Assembly (NCBI RefSeq): GCF_007828215.1
Contig: NZ_VIUE01000005.1
Span: forward strand, 248,001-312,000
DNA from: Pseudomonas sp. SJZ074
Lineage (GTDB): Bacteria > Pseudomonadota > Gammaproteobacteria > Pseudomonadales > Pseudomonadaceae
Length of the DNA: 64,000 nucleotides
Reading direction: 5' to 3'
Of this stretch, positions 28,551 through 36,228 are shown piece after piece. Numbering within the stretch: position 1 is the first letter of the stretch; the number at the start of each line of letters is the position of its first letter. Below the pieces are notes generated by a model. The model saw only the letters and a list, made by a program, of their open reading frames with translations. It was not told the DNA's origin and searched no databases. The position numbers and the translations under genes are program-made.

Positions 28551-28583
28551 CCTGTGGGAGCGAGCCTGCTCGCTCCCACAGGG
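28551..28583. repeat. Collapsed REP palindrome
   Basis: CCTGTGGGAGCGAGC directly joined to GCTCGCTCCCACAGG with a two- or three-base loop: a doublet reduced to a single hairpin. It lies in the convergent gap after the cold-shock gene and probably serves as its terminator-like end. Confidence 0.7.
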
Positions 28584-28611
28584 GATTTGCTTTACATCCT
28601 CAAAGGCTGCG

Positions 28612-28989
28612 TCAGGCAGTCCGCCAGGTAATCTCTTCTTCCCCATCGGCACTGATGCGAATCCAGCGATCAGCCGACTCTTCCCCTTCCTCTTCAACCC
28701 ACGAACCAGGCGCGCAACGCACTTCGACATTCAGTGCGGCAAATGCGGCACGGGCGCAGGCGATGTCGTCATCCCATGGGGTCCGGTCGCTTTCCAGGTA
28801 CAGGCTGTTCCATTTGCCCACGGCCTTGGGCAGCCAGGTCACCGAGATGTCGCCGGCCTTGCACTTGTAGGTCTGGCCTTTCTGGGTCCATTCGCTGCAC
28901 GGGCCCAGCGCCTGGGTCAGCCAGGCGGCGATGGCCTTGTGGTCGACGTCAGCGTCTTTGAGGTAGATCTCGATATCGGGTTGGCGCAT
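28612..28989 (-). CDS. Conserved hypothetical protein
   Basis: A 125-residue soluble, acidic protein: MRQPDIEIYLKDADVDHKAI at the N-terminus, a Trp-rich middle (ISVTWLPKAVGKWNSLYLES), and a C-terminus ending EITWRTA. The start at 28989 is fixed by GAGG six bases upstream; an extension to 29001 is unlikely. It lies downstream of rlmA on the same strand (48-base gap), probably in the same transcript. Function not recognised. Confidence 0.78.
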   Translation of the reverse strand: MRQPDIEIYLKDADVDHKAIAAWLTQALGPCSEWTQKGQTYKCKAGDISVTWLPKAVGKWNSLYLESDRTPWDDDIACARAAFAALNVEVRCAPGSWVEEEGEESADRWIRISADGEEEITWRTA

Positions 28990-29037
28990 GGATATCCTCA
29001 CTGCGGTCTTGAAAAATCCATTCGCGGATTTGATCGG

Positions 29038-29847
29038 TTATTGAAGAACGAAATAATCGTAGCGCATCGACACCGTGACTTCGAACGGCTCGGCCTGCTC
29101 GATCACGCTGGCGCGGCGCTCGGCACTGGCGCGCCAGCCGTGGGGCGTCATCGCCAACAGGTTGGCACGGTCCTGGCCGTGTTTCAGGACCAGCTTGAAT
29201 TCCAGGGTTTCGCTGTGCGCCAGCGCCATGCCCGAAGGGACCAGGGCCAGATGCTTGTCATCGGTGTACTCGCGCACTTCGTCGTACAGGCGTTCGCGCA
29301 ACTCCATCAGGTGACCGCGGGTGGGACCGACTTTCATCAGGCCACCACCGGGGCTGAGCAGGCGCTTGGCCTCCTGCCAGTCCAGCGGGCTGAACACGCT
29401 CGCCAGGAATTGGCAGCAGCCGTCAGCCAGCGGCACCCGCGCCATGCTGGCGATCAACCAGGTCAGCTGTGGGTCGCGTTTACAGGCGCGCTTGACTGCC
29501 TCGCGGGAAATGTCCAGGGCATAACCATCGGCATCAGGCAGCGCGTCGGCGATCTGCGCGGTGTAATAGCCCTCGCCACAGCCGATGTCCAGCCAGCGGC
29601 CGGGGTTACGCTCAGCCGCCAGTTCGGCCAGGCGGCGGGCGACGGGGGCGTAGTGCCCGGCATTGAGGAAGTCGCGACGGGCTTCGACCATGGCCTGGTT
29701 GTCGCCAGGGTCGCGGCTGTTCTTGTGTTGCACCGGCAACAGGTTCAAGTAGCCCTGGCGGGCGCGGTCGAACCGATGCCCGGCCGCGCAGGCCACGCCA
29801 TTATCCACCGCGTTCAGCGGTTCACTGCAGATCGGACACGCGAGCAT
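29038..29847 (-). CDS. rlmA: 23S rRNA (guanine-745-N1) methyltransferase-like RlmA
   Basis: A 269-residue SAM-dependent methyltransferase of the RlmA/RrmA family. The N-terminal zinc-finger CPICSEPL.. with C..H (CAAGHRFDRARQGYLNLLP) and the SAM motif WLDIGCGEGYYTAQIADALP are diagnostic. RlmA methylates G745 of 23S rRNA in E. coli. Its ATG overlaps the dapE stop by one base (TGATG), indicating translational coupling. Confidence 0.9.
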   Translation of the reverse strand: MLACPICSEPLNAVDNGVACAAGHRFDRARQGYLNLLPVQHKNSRDPGDNQAMVEARRDFLNAGHYAPVARRLAELAAERNPGRWLDIGCGEGYYTAQIADALPDADGYALDISREAVKRACKRDPQLTWLIASMARVPLADGCCQFLASVFSPLDWQEAKRLLSPGGGLMKVGPTRGHLMELRERLYDEVREYTDDKHLALVPSGMALAHSETLEFKLVLKHGQDRANLLAMTPHGWRASAERRASVIEQAEPFEVTVSMRYDYFVLQ

Positions 29848-30998
29848 CAGGCGAGCAACTTGACCAGCGTTTTGTAATAGATCTCGGTCAGTACATCGAG
29901 ATCGGCCGCCAGCACGCGTTCGTTGACCTGGTGGATGGTCGCGTTGACCGGCCCCAGTTCCACCACTTGGGTGCCCATGGTGGCGATGAAACGACCGTCG
30001 GATGTGCCGCCGCTGGTGGAGGCCTGGGTTTCGCGACCGGTCACGTCCTTGATGCTCGACGATACGGCGTCCAGCAGCGCGCCCGGCTCGGTGAGGAACG
30101 GCAGGCCGGACAGGGCCCAGTCGATGTGCCAGTCCAGCTGATGCTTGTCGAGAATGTCAGCGACGCGCTGTTGCAGGCCTTCGACAGTGGACTCGGTGGA
30201 GAAGCGGAAGTTGAACACCGCCACCAGGTCACCCGGGATCACGTTGGTCGCGCCGGTGCCAGCGTTGAGGTTGGAGATCTGGAAACTGGTGGGCGGGAAG
30301 AAATCGTTGCCATGGTCCCAATGCTCGGCGGCCAGTTCCGCCAACGCCGGAGCCGCCAGGTGGATCGGGTTCTTCGCCAGGTGCGGGTAGGCCACGTGGC
30401 CTTGCTTGCCGCGCACGGTCAGCTTCGCACCGAGGGAGCCGCGACGGCCGTTCTTGACCACGTCGCCCACCAGGGTGGTGCTCGACGGCTCGCCGACGAT
30501 GCACCAGTCCAGGCGCTCCTGGCGGGCCTTGAGGCGCTCGACCACGGCCTTGGTGCCGTGGTGGGCCGGACCTTCTTCATCACTGGTGATCAGGAACGTG
30601 ATCGAGCCCTTGTGGTCCGGGTAGTCGGCGACGAACCGCTCAGCCGCCACTACCATCGCCGCGAGGCTGCCCTTCATGTCGGCCGCGCCACGGCCACAGA
30701 GCATGCCTTGGTCGTCGATGACCGCATCGAACGGGTCGAGCTGCCAGGCCTGCACCGGACCGGTCGGCACTACGTCGGTGTGCCCGGCGAAGCACAGTAC
30801 CGGACCGTCGTGCTTGCCATGGCTGGCCCAGAAGTTATCCACATCCTCGATGCGCATCGGCTCGAGCTTGAAACCTGCATCGCCCAGGCGCTGCATCATC
30901 AGTTTCTGGCAATCGGCATCCACCGGCGTCACGGACGGACGGCGGATCAGGTCGCAGGCGAGTTGCAGGGTCGGCGAGAGGTCGGCGTGGGCCGTCAT
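29847..30998 (-). CDS. dapE: Succinyl-diaminopimelate desuccinylase
   Basis: Removes succinate from N-succinyl-LL-diaminopimelate in the lysine/peptidoglycan pathway; M20 di-zinc peptidase fold. The 383-residue protein shows the metal-binding GHTDVVPTG and [15 protein letters not shown], and the catalytic [15 protein letters not shown] six bases before ATG 30998 decides the start. dapC and dapD of the same pathway lie 3-7 kb away. Confidence 0.97.
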   Translation of the reverse strand: MTAHADLSPTLQLACDLIRRPSVTPVDADCQKLMMQRLGDAGFKLEPMRIEDVDNFWASHGKHDGPVLCFAGHTDVVPTGPVQAWQLDPFDAVIDDQGMLCGRGAADMKGSLAAMVVAAERFVADYPDHKGSITFLITSDEEGPAHHGTKAVVERLKARQERLDWCIVGEPSSTTLVGDVVKNGRRGSLGAKLTVRGKQGHVAYPHLAKNPIHLAAPALAELAAEHWDHGNDFFPPTSFQISNLNAGTGATNVIPGDLVAVFNFRFSTESTVEGLQQRVADILDKHQLDWHIDWALSGLPFLTEPGALLDAVSSSIKDVTGRETQASTSGGTSDGRFIATMGTQVVELGPVNATIHQVNERVLAADLDVLTEIYYKTLVKLLA

Positions 30999-31037
30999 GG
31001 AAAGCTCCGGATCAGGGAATAGAGACATAGATCCCAT

Positions 31038-31124
31038 GTGGGAGCGGGCTTGCTCGCGAAAGCGGTGTATCAGTCACACATGTATTGCCTGACACACCGC
31101 TTTCGCGAGCAAGCCCGCTCCCAC
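31038..31124. repeat. REP doublet (GTGGGAGC family)
   Basis: GTGGGAGCGGGCTTGCTCGC and GCGAGCAAGCCCGCTCCCAC facing each other in the dapE-tcdA divergent gap, next to the start of dapE. Both promoters must lie close to or outside it. Confidence 0.85.
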
Positions 31125-31252
31125 AGGATCTGAGTCTGGCCATCGGTTAATGTTCGGCCAGCACTCACAAAATGGCGGTTATCTTATAGCAAAACGACGA
31201 CCGATTGGTTTCCGGTGCCCTATAATGCGCGCCGGTTTTCAGGGTAATGGTC

Positions 31253-32065
31253 ATGAGTACAGAAGATCCACGGTTTGCCGGCATCGCCCGTTTGTATGGC
31301 CTCGAAGGCCTGGAGCGCCTGCGGGCGGCCCATGTGGCGATTGTCGGGGTGGGTGGCGTCGGTTCCTGGGCGGCGGAAGCCATTGCCCGGTGTGGCGTGG
31401 GCGAGATTTCGCTGTTCGACCTGGACGATGTCTGTGTCAGCAACGCCAACCGCCAGTTGCACGCCCTGGACAGCACCGTCGGCAAACCCAAGGTCGAGGT
31501 GATGGCCGAGCGCCTGCGCGGGATCAATCCCGATTGCACGGTGCACGCCGTGGCGGACTTCGTCACCCGCGACACCATGGCCGAGTACATCACGCCGAAC
31601 ATCGACTGCGTGATCGACTGTATTGACAGTGTCAACGCCAAGGCGGCGCTGATCGCCTGGTGCAAGCGCCGCAAGATCCAGATCATCACCACCGGCGGCG
31701 CGGGCGGGCAGATCGACCCGACGCTGATCCAGGTCTGCGATCTGAACCGTACCTTCAATGACCCGCTGGCTTCGAAAGTCCGTTCTACCCTGCGCCGCGA
31801 CTACGGTTTTTCCCGTACCGTGACCCGTCACTACAGCGTGCCCTGTGTGTTCTCCACCGAACAACTGCGCTACCCGAAACCGGACGGCAGCATTTGCTTG
31901 CAGAAGAGTTTCGTCGGCGACGGCGTGAAGCTCGACTGCGCCGGCGGGTTTGGCGCGGTGATGATGGTAACGGCGACGTTTGGCATGGTCGCGGCGACCA
32001 AGGCTGTGGATAAGATCGTGGCGGGTGTGCGGCGGCCGGTTGACAGGCTAAAGAGCGGGCAGTAA
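31253..32065 (+). CDS. tcdA: tRNA cyclic N6-threonylcarbamoyladenosine synthase TcdA (CsdL)
   Basis: An E1-like ATP-dependent dehydratase that cyclises t6A to ct6A at position 37. The 270-residue protein has the nucleotide-binding AHVAIVGVGGVGSWAAEAIA, the acidic LFDLDDVCVSNANRQLHALD, and a C-terminal GGFGAVMMVTATFGMVAAT. The start at ATG 31253 has AGGGTAA upstream. It faces csdE and csdA, whose products form its sulfur-transfer partner system in E. coli. Confidence 0.95.
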   Translation: MSTEDPRFAGIARLYGLEGLERLRAAHVAIVGVGGVGSWAAEAIARCGVGEISLFDLDDVCVSNANRQLHALDSTVGKPKVEVMAERLRGINPDCTVHAVADFVTRDTMAEYITPNIDCVIDCIDSVNAKAALIAWCKRRKIQIITTGGAGGQIDPTLIQVCDLNRTFNDPLASKVRSTLRRDYGFSRTVTRHYSVPCVFSTEQLRYPKPDGSICLQKSFVGDGVKLDCAGGFGAVMMVTATFGMVAATKAVDKIVAGVRRPVDRLKSGQ

Positions 32066-32071
32066 CGGCTT

Positions 32072-32102
32072 TTGTGGCGAGGGGATAAATCCCTCGCCAC
32101 AA
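32072..32102. terminator. REP-derived hairpin between tcdA and csdE
   Basis: TTGTGGCGAGGG / CCCTCGCCACAA form a 12-base perfect stem around a short loop, exactly filling the 37-base gap between the convergent tcdA and csdE. It probably acts as a bidirectional terminator or mRNA end and looks like a collapsed member of the GTGGCGAGGGG family. Confidence 0.6.
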
Positions 32103-32507
32103 TCATTGTGCCAGTTGGTGCATCCGCTGTAACACCGCATTCAACCCATTGCTGCGCGACGGCGAAAGCTGGCGCGATAATCCCAACTCACTGAACCACC
32201 CCGGCAAATCCACCTGCTGCAACTCGGCGGCGGTCAACCCGTTGACCCGCGCCAGCAGCAGCGCCACCAGCCCACGAATCAACCGCGCATCGCTGGCCGC
32301 AGAGAATTGCCAGTGCCCATCCTGTAACTGGCCCACCAGCCACACCTGGCTTTCACAACCGCTGACCAGGTTGGCATCGCACTTTTCCGTCTCGCCCAAG
32401 GGCGGCAGACGCTCGCCCCATTGCATCAACAGCCGGGCGCGTTGTTCCCAGCCCGAGGCGTCCTGGAAGATTTGCAGCGCCGTGGCGGCATCGGCGGGCA
32501 GGTTCAT
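32103..32507 (-). CDS. csdE: Cysteine desulfurase sulfur acceptor CsdE (SufE family)
   Basis: A 134-residue SufE-fold protein accepting persulfide sulfur from the CsdA desulfurase. The acceptor Cys is Cys51 in LVSGCESQVWLVG, the conserved SGCESxVW motif. It is translationally coupled to csdA by a four-base overlap (ATGA) and lies next to tcdA, so CsdE rather than SufE is the better name. No suf genes are present. Confidence 0.92.
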   Translation of the reverse strand: MNLPADAATALQIFQDASGWEQRARLLMQWGERLPPLGETEKCDANLVSGCESQVWLVGQLQDGHWQFSAASDARLIRGLVALLLARVNGLTAAELQQVDLPGWFSELGLSRQLSPSRSNGLNAVLQRMHQLAQ

Positions 32508-33709
32508 CGCAGCATCTCCAGGGCCTGGTCGAGGGCTTCGAAGAAACGCTCGATATCGGCTGAGTCGTTGTACAGCGCCAGCGACACCCGGATCGCGCCC
32601 GACAACTGCAGATGCTTGAACAGTGGCATGGCGCAGTGATGCCCGGCGCGTACGGCAATGCCTTGTTCGGTCAATAGATGAGCGAGGTCGGCGTTGTGCA
32701 CGCCGTCCACTACGAAACTGACCAATGCCAGCCGTGGATTGCCCACCAGGCGCACGCCGTTGCGCGCCAGCAGGCCGTGGAGCAGGTAGTCGTGCAACGC
32801 GCGCTCATGGTCAATGACATCTTGTGCGTCGAGGCCGGACAGATAATCCAGGGTCGCCCCCAGGCCGATCACGCTGGCGATGGGCGGTGTGCCGGCTTCG
32901 AAACCCAGGGGGGCGGGGCGGAACGTGGCGCGGTGGTAGTCGGCCTGTTGCACCATTTCGCCGCCGAACTGCCAATGACGCAGCTCGCCAAGGGCTTCGT
33001 TGCGGCCGAACAGCGCACCCAGCCCTTCGGGCCCATAGAGCTTGTGGCTAGAAAATACGTAGAAATCACAGCCCAGGGCCTGCACATCGTGACGTCCGTG
33101 GACCACACCCTGGGCACCGTCGATGACCGTCAGGGCGCCTTGGGCCTTGGCCAGGGCCAAGAGCGGCGGCAAGGGTTGCCAGGTGCCCAGCACGTTGGAC
33201 AGCTGGCTCACCGCCAGCAAGCGTGTACGCGGGCCAATCAGGTCGGCGGCGGCGTCGAGGTTGATGACGCCGTGGGTGTCGAGCGGCAACACCACCAGCG
33301 TCAACGAGCGGCGCTCGGCTAGTTGCTGCCAGGGCAGCAGGTTGGCGTGGTGCTCCAGGGCGCTGATGACGATTTCATCGCCTGGATTGAATAAATGTTC
33401 CAGCCCGTAGGCCAGGAGGTTCAGCGCCGAAGTGGCGCCGTGGGTAAACACGATCTGCCCGCATTCCCCCGCATTGAGCCATTGCGACACCTTGAGGCGA
33501 CTGTCTTCGAACGCCTGGGTGGCATGGGCGCCCGGCAGGTGTTGCGCGCGGTGCACGTTGGCCGCGCCGTTGGTGTAGTAATGCGCCAGGGCATCCAGCA
33601 GGGCCTGGGGTTTTTGCGTGGTAGCGGCGTTGTCCAGGTAGGTCTGGCCTTGCCGTTGCAGGGCGGCGATGGCCGGGAAATCGGCACGCCAGGGGGATTG
33701 GATCAACAT
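32504..33709 (-). CDS. csdA: Cysteine desulfurase CsdA (SufS-type)
   Basis: A 401-residue PLP-dependent group II desulfurase giving Cys persulfide. PLP-binding Lys223 is in SSHKLYGPEG and the active-site Cys359 in VRAGHHCAMPLF; HHAN for the PLP ring is at about residues 120-123. The coupled CsdE downstream and nearby TcdA make the Csd system (sulfur transfer for ct6A formation) more likely than Suf iron-sulfur assembly. Confidence 0.92.
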   Translation of the reverse strand: MLIQSPWRADFPAIAALQRQGQTYLDNAATTQKPQALLDALAHYYTNGAANVHRAQHLPGAHATQAFEDSRLKVSQWLNAGECGQIVFTHGATSALNLLAYGLEHLFNPGDEIVISALEHHANLLPWQQLAERRSLTLVVLPLDTHGVINLDAAADLIGPRTRLLAVSQLSNVLGTWQPLPPLLALAKAQGALTVIDGAQGVVHGRHDVQALGCDFYVFSSHKLYGPEGLGALFGRNEALGELRHWQFGGEMVQQADYHRATFRPAPLGFEAGTPPIASVIGLGATLDYLSGLDAQDVIDHERALHDYLLHGLLARNGVRLVGNPRLALVSFVVDGVHNADLAHLLTEQGIAVRAGHHCAMPLFKHLQLSGAIRVSLALYNDSADIERFFEALDQALEMLR

Positions 33710-33740
33710 GCTTTCGGGCCCTGCCGGGTTACGCCGGACG

Positions 33741-33767
33741 CTGTGGGAGCGGGCTTGCTCCCACAGG
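33741..33767. repeat. Collapsed REP palindrome
   Basis: CTGTGGGAGCGGGCTTGCTCCCACAG, a single-hairpin remnant in the gap between csdA and the dapD end. Confidence 0.6.
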
Positions 33768-33782
33768 TGACGGTGAAGCGGC

Positions 33783-34817
33783 TTAGTTATGCGCGTGCAG
33801 TGCTTCGTTCAGCTCGATGGCCGACTTGTGGGTCTTGCATTCCACCGCGCCGGTTTCGGAGTTGCGACGGAACAGCAGGTCAGGCTGGCCGGCCAGGTCG
33901 CGGGCCTTGACCACTTTGACCAGCTGGTTGTTTTCATCCAGCAACGCCACCTTGGTACCGGCGGTCACGTACAGGCCCGATTCCACGGTGTTGCGGTCGC
34001 CCAATGGAATACCGATACCGGCGTTGGCACCGATCAGGCAGCCTTCGCCGACCTTGATCACGATGTTGCCACCACCCGACAGGGTGCCCATGGTGGAGCA
34101 ACCGCCGCCCAGGTCCGAGCCCTTGCCGACGAACACGCCCGCCGAGACACGCCCTTCGATCATGCCCGGGCCTTCGGTGCCGGCGTTGAAGTTGACGAAA
34201 CCTTCGTGCATCACGGTGGTGCCTTCGCCCACGTAGGCGCCCAGGCGGATCCGTGCGGCATCGGCGATACGCACGCCGGCCGGAACCACGTAGTCAGTCA
34301 TTTTCGGGAACTTGTCCACCGAGAACACTTCCAGCAACTCGCCACGCAGGCGGGCTTCGAGCTGGTGCTCGGCCAGTTCGCTGAGGTCGATCGCGCCCTG
34401 GCTGGTCCAGGCCACGTTCGGCAGCAACGGGAAAATGCCGGCCAGGTTCAGGCCATGGGGCTTGACCAGGCGATGGGACAGCAGGTGCAGCTTGAGGTAG
34501 GCCTCGGGGGTGGAGCTCAGTTGCGCATCTTCAGCCAGCAGGGTGGCGACCAGCGGCTTGTGGCTTTCGGCCAGGCGGGTCAGCAACGCGGCTTGTGCGG
34601 CATCGACACCCTTGAGGGCTTCAGCCAGTTGCGAAGCCTGGGCGGTGGTGAAGGTGATGGCCTGGTTGCCTTCGCTGTAGCCCAGGATCGGCGCGATGGC
34701 CTTGACGATATCGGCCGACGGGTTGAGCAGTGGCTGTGCGTAGAACACTTCCAGCCAGGCGCCTTGACGGTTTTGAGTGCCGACACCGAAGGCCAGGCTG
34801 AACAGGGTAGTGGACAT
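33783..34817 (-). CDS. dapD: Tetrahydrodipicolinate N-succinyltransferase
   Basis: Transfers succinyl from succinyl-CoA to tetrahydrodipicolinate in lysine/diaminopimelate synthesis. The 344-residue protein is the longer type found in pseudomonads: a variable N-terminal domain and a left-handed beta-helix of hexapeptide repeats (ARIRLGAYVGEGTTVMHEGF, GEGCLIGANAGIGIPLGDRN). GAGG eight bases before ATG 34817 favours this start. Gap to the ArsC-like gene upstream is 33 bases, so they may share a transcript. Confidence 0.96.
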   Translation of the reverse strand: MSTTLFSLAFGVGTQNRQGAWLEVFYAQPLLNPSADIVKAIAPILGYSEGNQAITFTTAQASQLAEALKGVDAAQAALLTRLAESHKPLVATLLAEDAQLSSTPEAYLKLHLLSHRLVKPHGLNLAGIFPLLPNVAWTSQGAIDLSELAEHQLEARLRGELLEVFSVDKFPKMTDYVVPAGVRIADAARIRLGAYVGEGTTVMHEGFVNFNAGTEGPGMIEGRVSAGVFVGKGSDLGGGCSTMGTLSGGGNIVIKVGEGCLIGANAGIGIPLGDRNTVESGLYVTAGTKVALLDENNQLVKVVKARDLAGQPDLLFRRNSETGAVECKTHKSAIELNEALHAHN

Positions 34818-34850
34818 GAACATTACCTCAACAAAATGGACTGGGCAGGC

Positions 34851-35213
34851 TTACTTGATTTCTGCCGCATAGATATCTGGCTTGAAGCCAATCAGGGTTC
34901 GGTCACCGAGATCGAGCACCGGGCGCTTGATCATCGAGGGTTGGGCGAGCATCAGTTCGATGGCTTTCGACTGGTCGAGATCGGCTTTGCGTTCGTCGTC
35001 GAGCTTGCGAAAGGTCGTACCGGCCCTATTCAACACCACTTGCCAGCCATGCTCGTTGCACCATTGGGTCAGGTGCTCACGGTCGATGCCGGCAATTTTA
35101 TAGTCGTGAAAATCGTAGTGCACAGCGTGTTCATCGAGCCAGGTACGCGCCTTTTTCATGGTGTCGCAGGCTTTGATGCCGAAAAGGTGCAACGTTTTGC
35201 TTGAATCGGTCAA
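34851..35213 (-). CDS. ArsC/Spx-family protein (YffB-like)
   Basis: A 120-residue thioredoxin-fold protein. The redox Cys lies in LFGIKACDTMKKARTWLDEH, a single-Cys YffB/Spx-like motif, and the C-terminal RPVLDLGDRTLIGF is typical. It is glutathione-dependent in some relatives; here I assign only the family. The only start before the first strand is TTG 35213, with AAGGGGG seven bases upstream. It precedes dapD and is probably cotranscribed with it. Confidence 0.85.
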   Translation of the reverse strand: MTDSSKTLHLFGIKACDTMKKARTWLDEHAVHYDFHDYKIAGIDREHLTQWCNEHGWQVVLNRAGTTFRKLDDERKADLDQSKAIELMLAQPSMIKRPVLDLGDRTLIGFKPDIYAAEIK

Positions 35214-35309
35214 GGAACTGCCCCCTTTGCAGGTGCCGGAAATAAAAGGTGAAGGATTATGCCATGACCGGACGGTTTCGGCTGCGGCCTTCCAAATGCC
35301 ATTTAAGGT

Positions 35310-35348
35310 TTGGTGGCGGTGTTGCAGAGCTAAATCCCCTCGCCACAG
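35310..35348. repeat. Decayed half REP
   Basis: GGTGGCGGTG.. then TAAATCCCCTCGCCAC: right half conserved, left half decayed. It is in the 452-base gap between two divergent genes; the rest of the gap is the structured leader listed next and about 90 bases in which I see nothing. Confidence 0.5.
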
Positions 35349-35430
35349 GAAGTGCGGTCTGACAGACGCACCGAAGTTTCCGACAAGTTTTTAAGGTTGT
35401 CCGTCGGAAGCGAGGGCTCTAGCCTCTGGG

Positions 35431-35657
35431 GGTCGCTGCCAATTCAGCGACCGGACGTGAGAATCCGATCTCCTCTAGGCGTGCAGGCGCCGACCATATA
35501 AAGTGCAGGCGCTTTTCGTCTGCGCATTGTTATGGCGGCTGTGCGCGGGCATGCTTCGGCATGGCCGGGTTCCTAGAGACTCGGATTCTCACCCCGCGTA
35601 TGGCTGCCACCCTCCGGTCCGTGAGAAGACTCGGTGGCGGCTCCCAATTCTCTAGGA
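35431..35657 (+). promoter_or_regulatory. Structured leader RNA with alternative pairings before the DUF6124 gene
   Basis: By eye: a hairpin GGTCGCTG/CAGCGACC (35431-35452); a long-range arm GTGAGAATCCGA + TCTAGG (35457-35468, 35474-35479) that pairs with CCTAGA + TCGGATTCTCAC (35572-35577, 35581-35592); between them a stem GTGCAG/CTGCGC and a CATGC-TTCG-GCATG tetraloop hairpin (35550-35563). The same central segment also matches downstream: TTCTCAC (35586-35592) with GTGAGAA (35621-35627), and TCCTAGA (35571-35577) with TCTAGGA (35651-35657), the Shine-Dalgarno. The two nested sets exclude each other, as in a translational switch. Not folded by program. Confidence 0.6.
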
Positions 35658-35665
35658 GCAATAAC

Positions 35666-36025
35666 ATGATCAAAGAAACGCCGAATCCCCCAAAACCAGC
35701 CTCCACGTTCCCCTACGGCGACTACGCCCCTGAAAAGCTGCAAGAAGCCGCTGATCGCGCGTTGGATCTTTACCTCAAGCCTGACGACTGCGAGTCTGCC
35801 CCCAAGCCCTCAGTACAGTTATTCACTGTGGCTGACGGTGTCGACACCGAAGTGTTACTGGCCAATCTCAGCGAAACCCTGGCGTCTGCCAATGCAATGC
35901 TCAATGACCTTGCCTTCGATCAGGACGGCTCGCGACGACATGTAGCATTGGGAGTGGCCCAGATGATTGAGTTGGGGATGTTGTTGGCGAACAAGTGCCT
36001 GGACCGGGTAGAGCTTCGGACTTGA
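35666..36025 (+). CDS. DUF6124 (formerly DUF3077) family protein
   Basis: A 119-residue soluble protein: MIKETPNPPKPASTFPYGDY, a helical centre (LQEAADRALDLYLKPDD), then FTVADGVDTEVLLANLSETL and a C-terminal helix with MIELGMLLANKCLDRV. Pseudomonads often carry several DUF6124 paralogs; the function is unknown. ATG 35666 is set by TCTAGGAG eight bases upstream; reading from 35561 translates the leader and is rejected. Its long leader suggests post-transcriptional control. Confidence 0.85.
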   Translation: MIKETPNPPKPASTFPYGDYAPEKLQEAADRALDLYLKPDDCESAPKPSVQLFTVADGVDTEVLLANLSETLASANAMLNDLAFDQDGSRRHVALGVAQMIELGMLLANKCLDRVELRT

Positions 36026-36055
36026 TGCAATAGATACCGACCACCCGGCCCACAC

Positions 36056-36170
36056 TGATCGTTCCCACGCTCCGCGTGGGAATGCCGCCAGGGACGCTCC
36101 GCGTTCCGCTTCTGGAAAGTGACGCAGAGCGTCACGGGATGCATGCCCACGCGGAGCGTGGGAACGATCA
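36056..36170. repeat. Inverted repeat element (CGTTCCCACGCTCCGCGTGGGAA family)
   Basis: TGATCGTTCCCACGCTCCGC at the left is inverted at the right as GCGGAGCGTGGGAACGATCA. Internal copies of GACGCTCCGCGTTCC and GACGCAGAGCGTCAC form further small palindromes. It lies in the convergent DUF6124-dapC gap. A third repeat family in this window, single copy. Confidence 0.75.
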
Positions 36171-36228
36171 ATCCCGTTAGAGCAAGCTCTCTCGCCACAG
36201 AACTTCAGTGTTCAACCGAAACGGTCCA

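Noticed and set aside
35561..35665. In-frame extension of the DUF6124 protein upstream of 35666
   Set aside because: It reads through the structured leader; the Shine-Dalgarno and family start are at 35651-35666.
36056..36170. Phage or island attachment site
   Set aside because: No integrase, no tRNA gene, no direct repeats at a distance; it is a palindromic repeat element.
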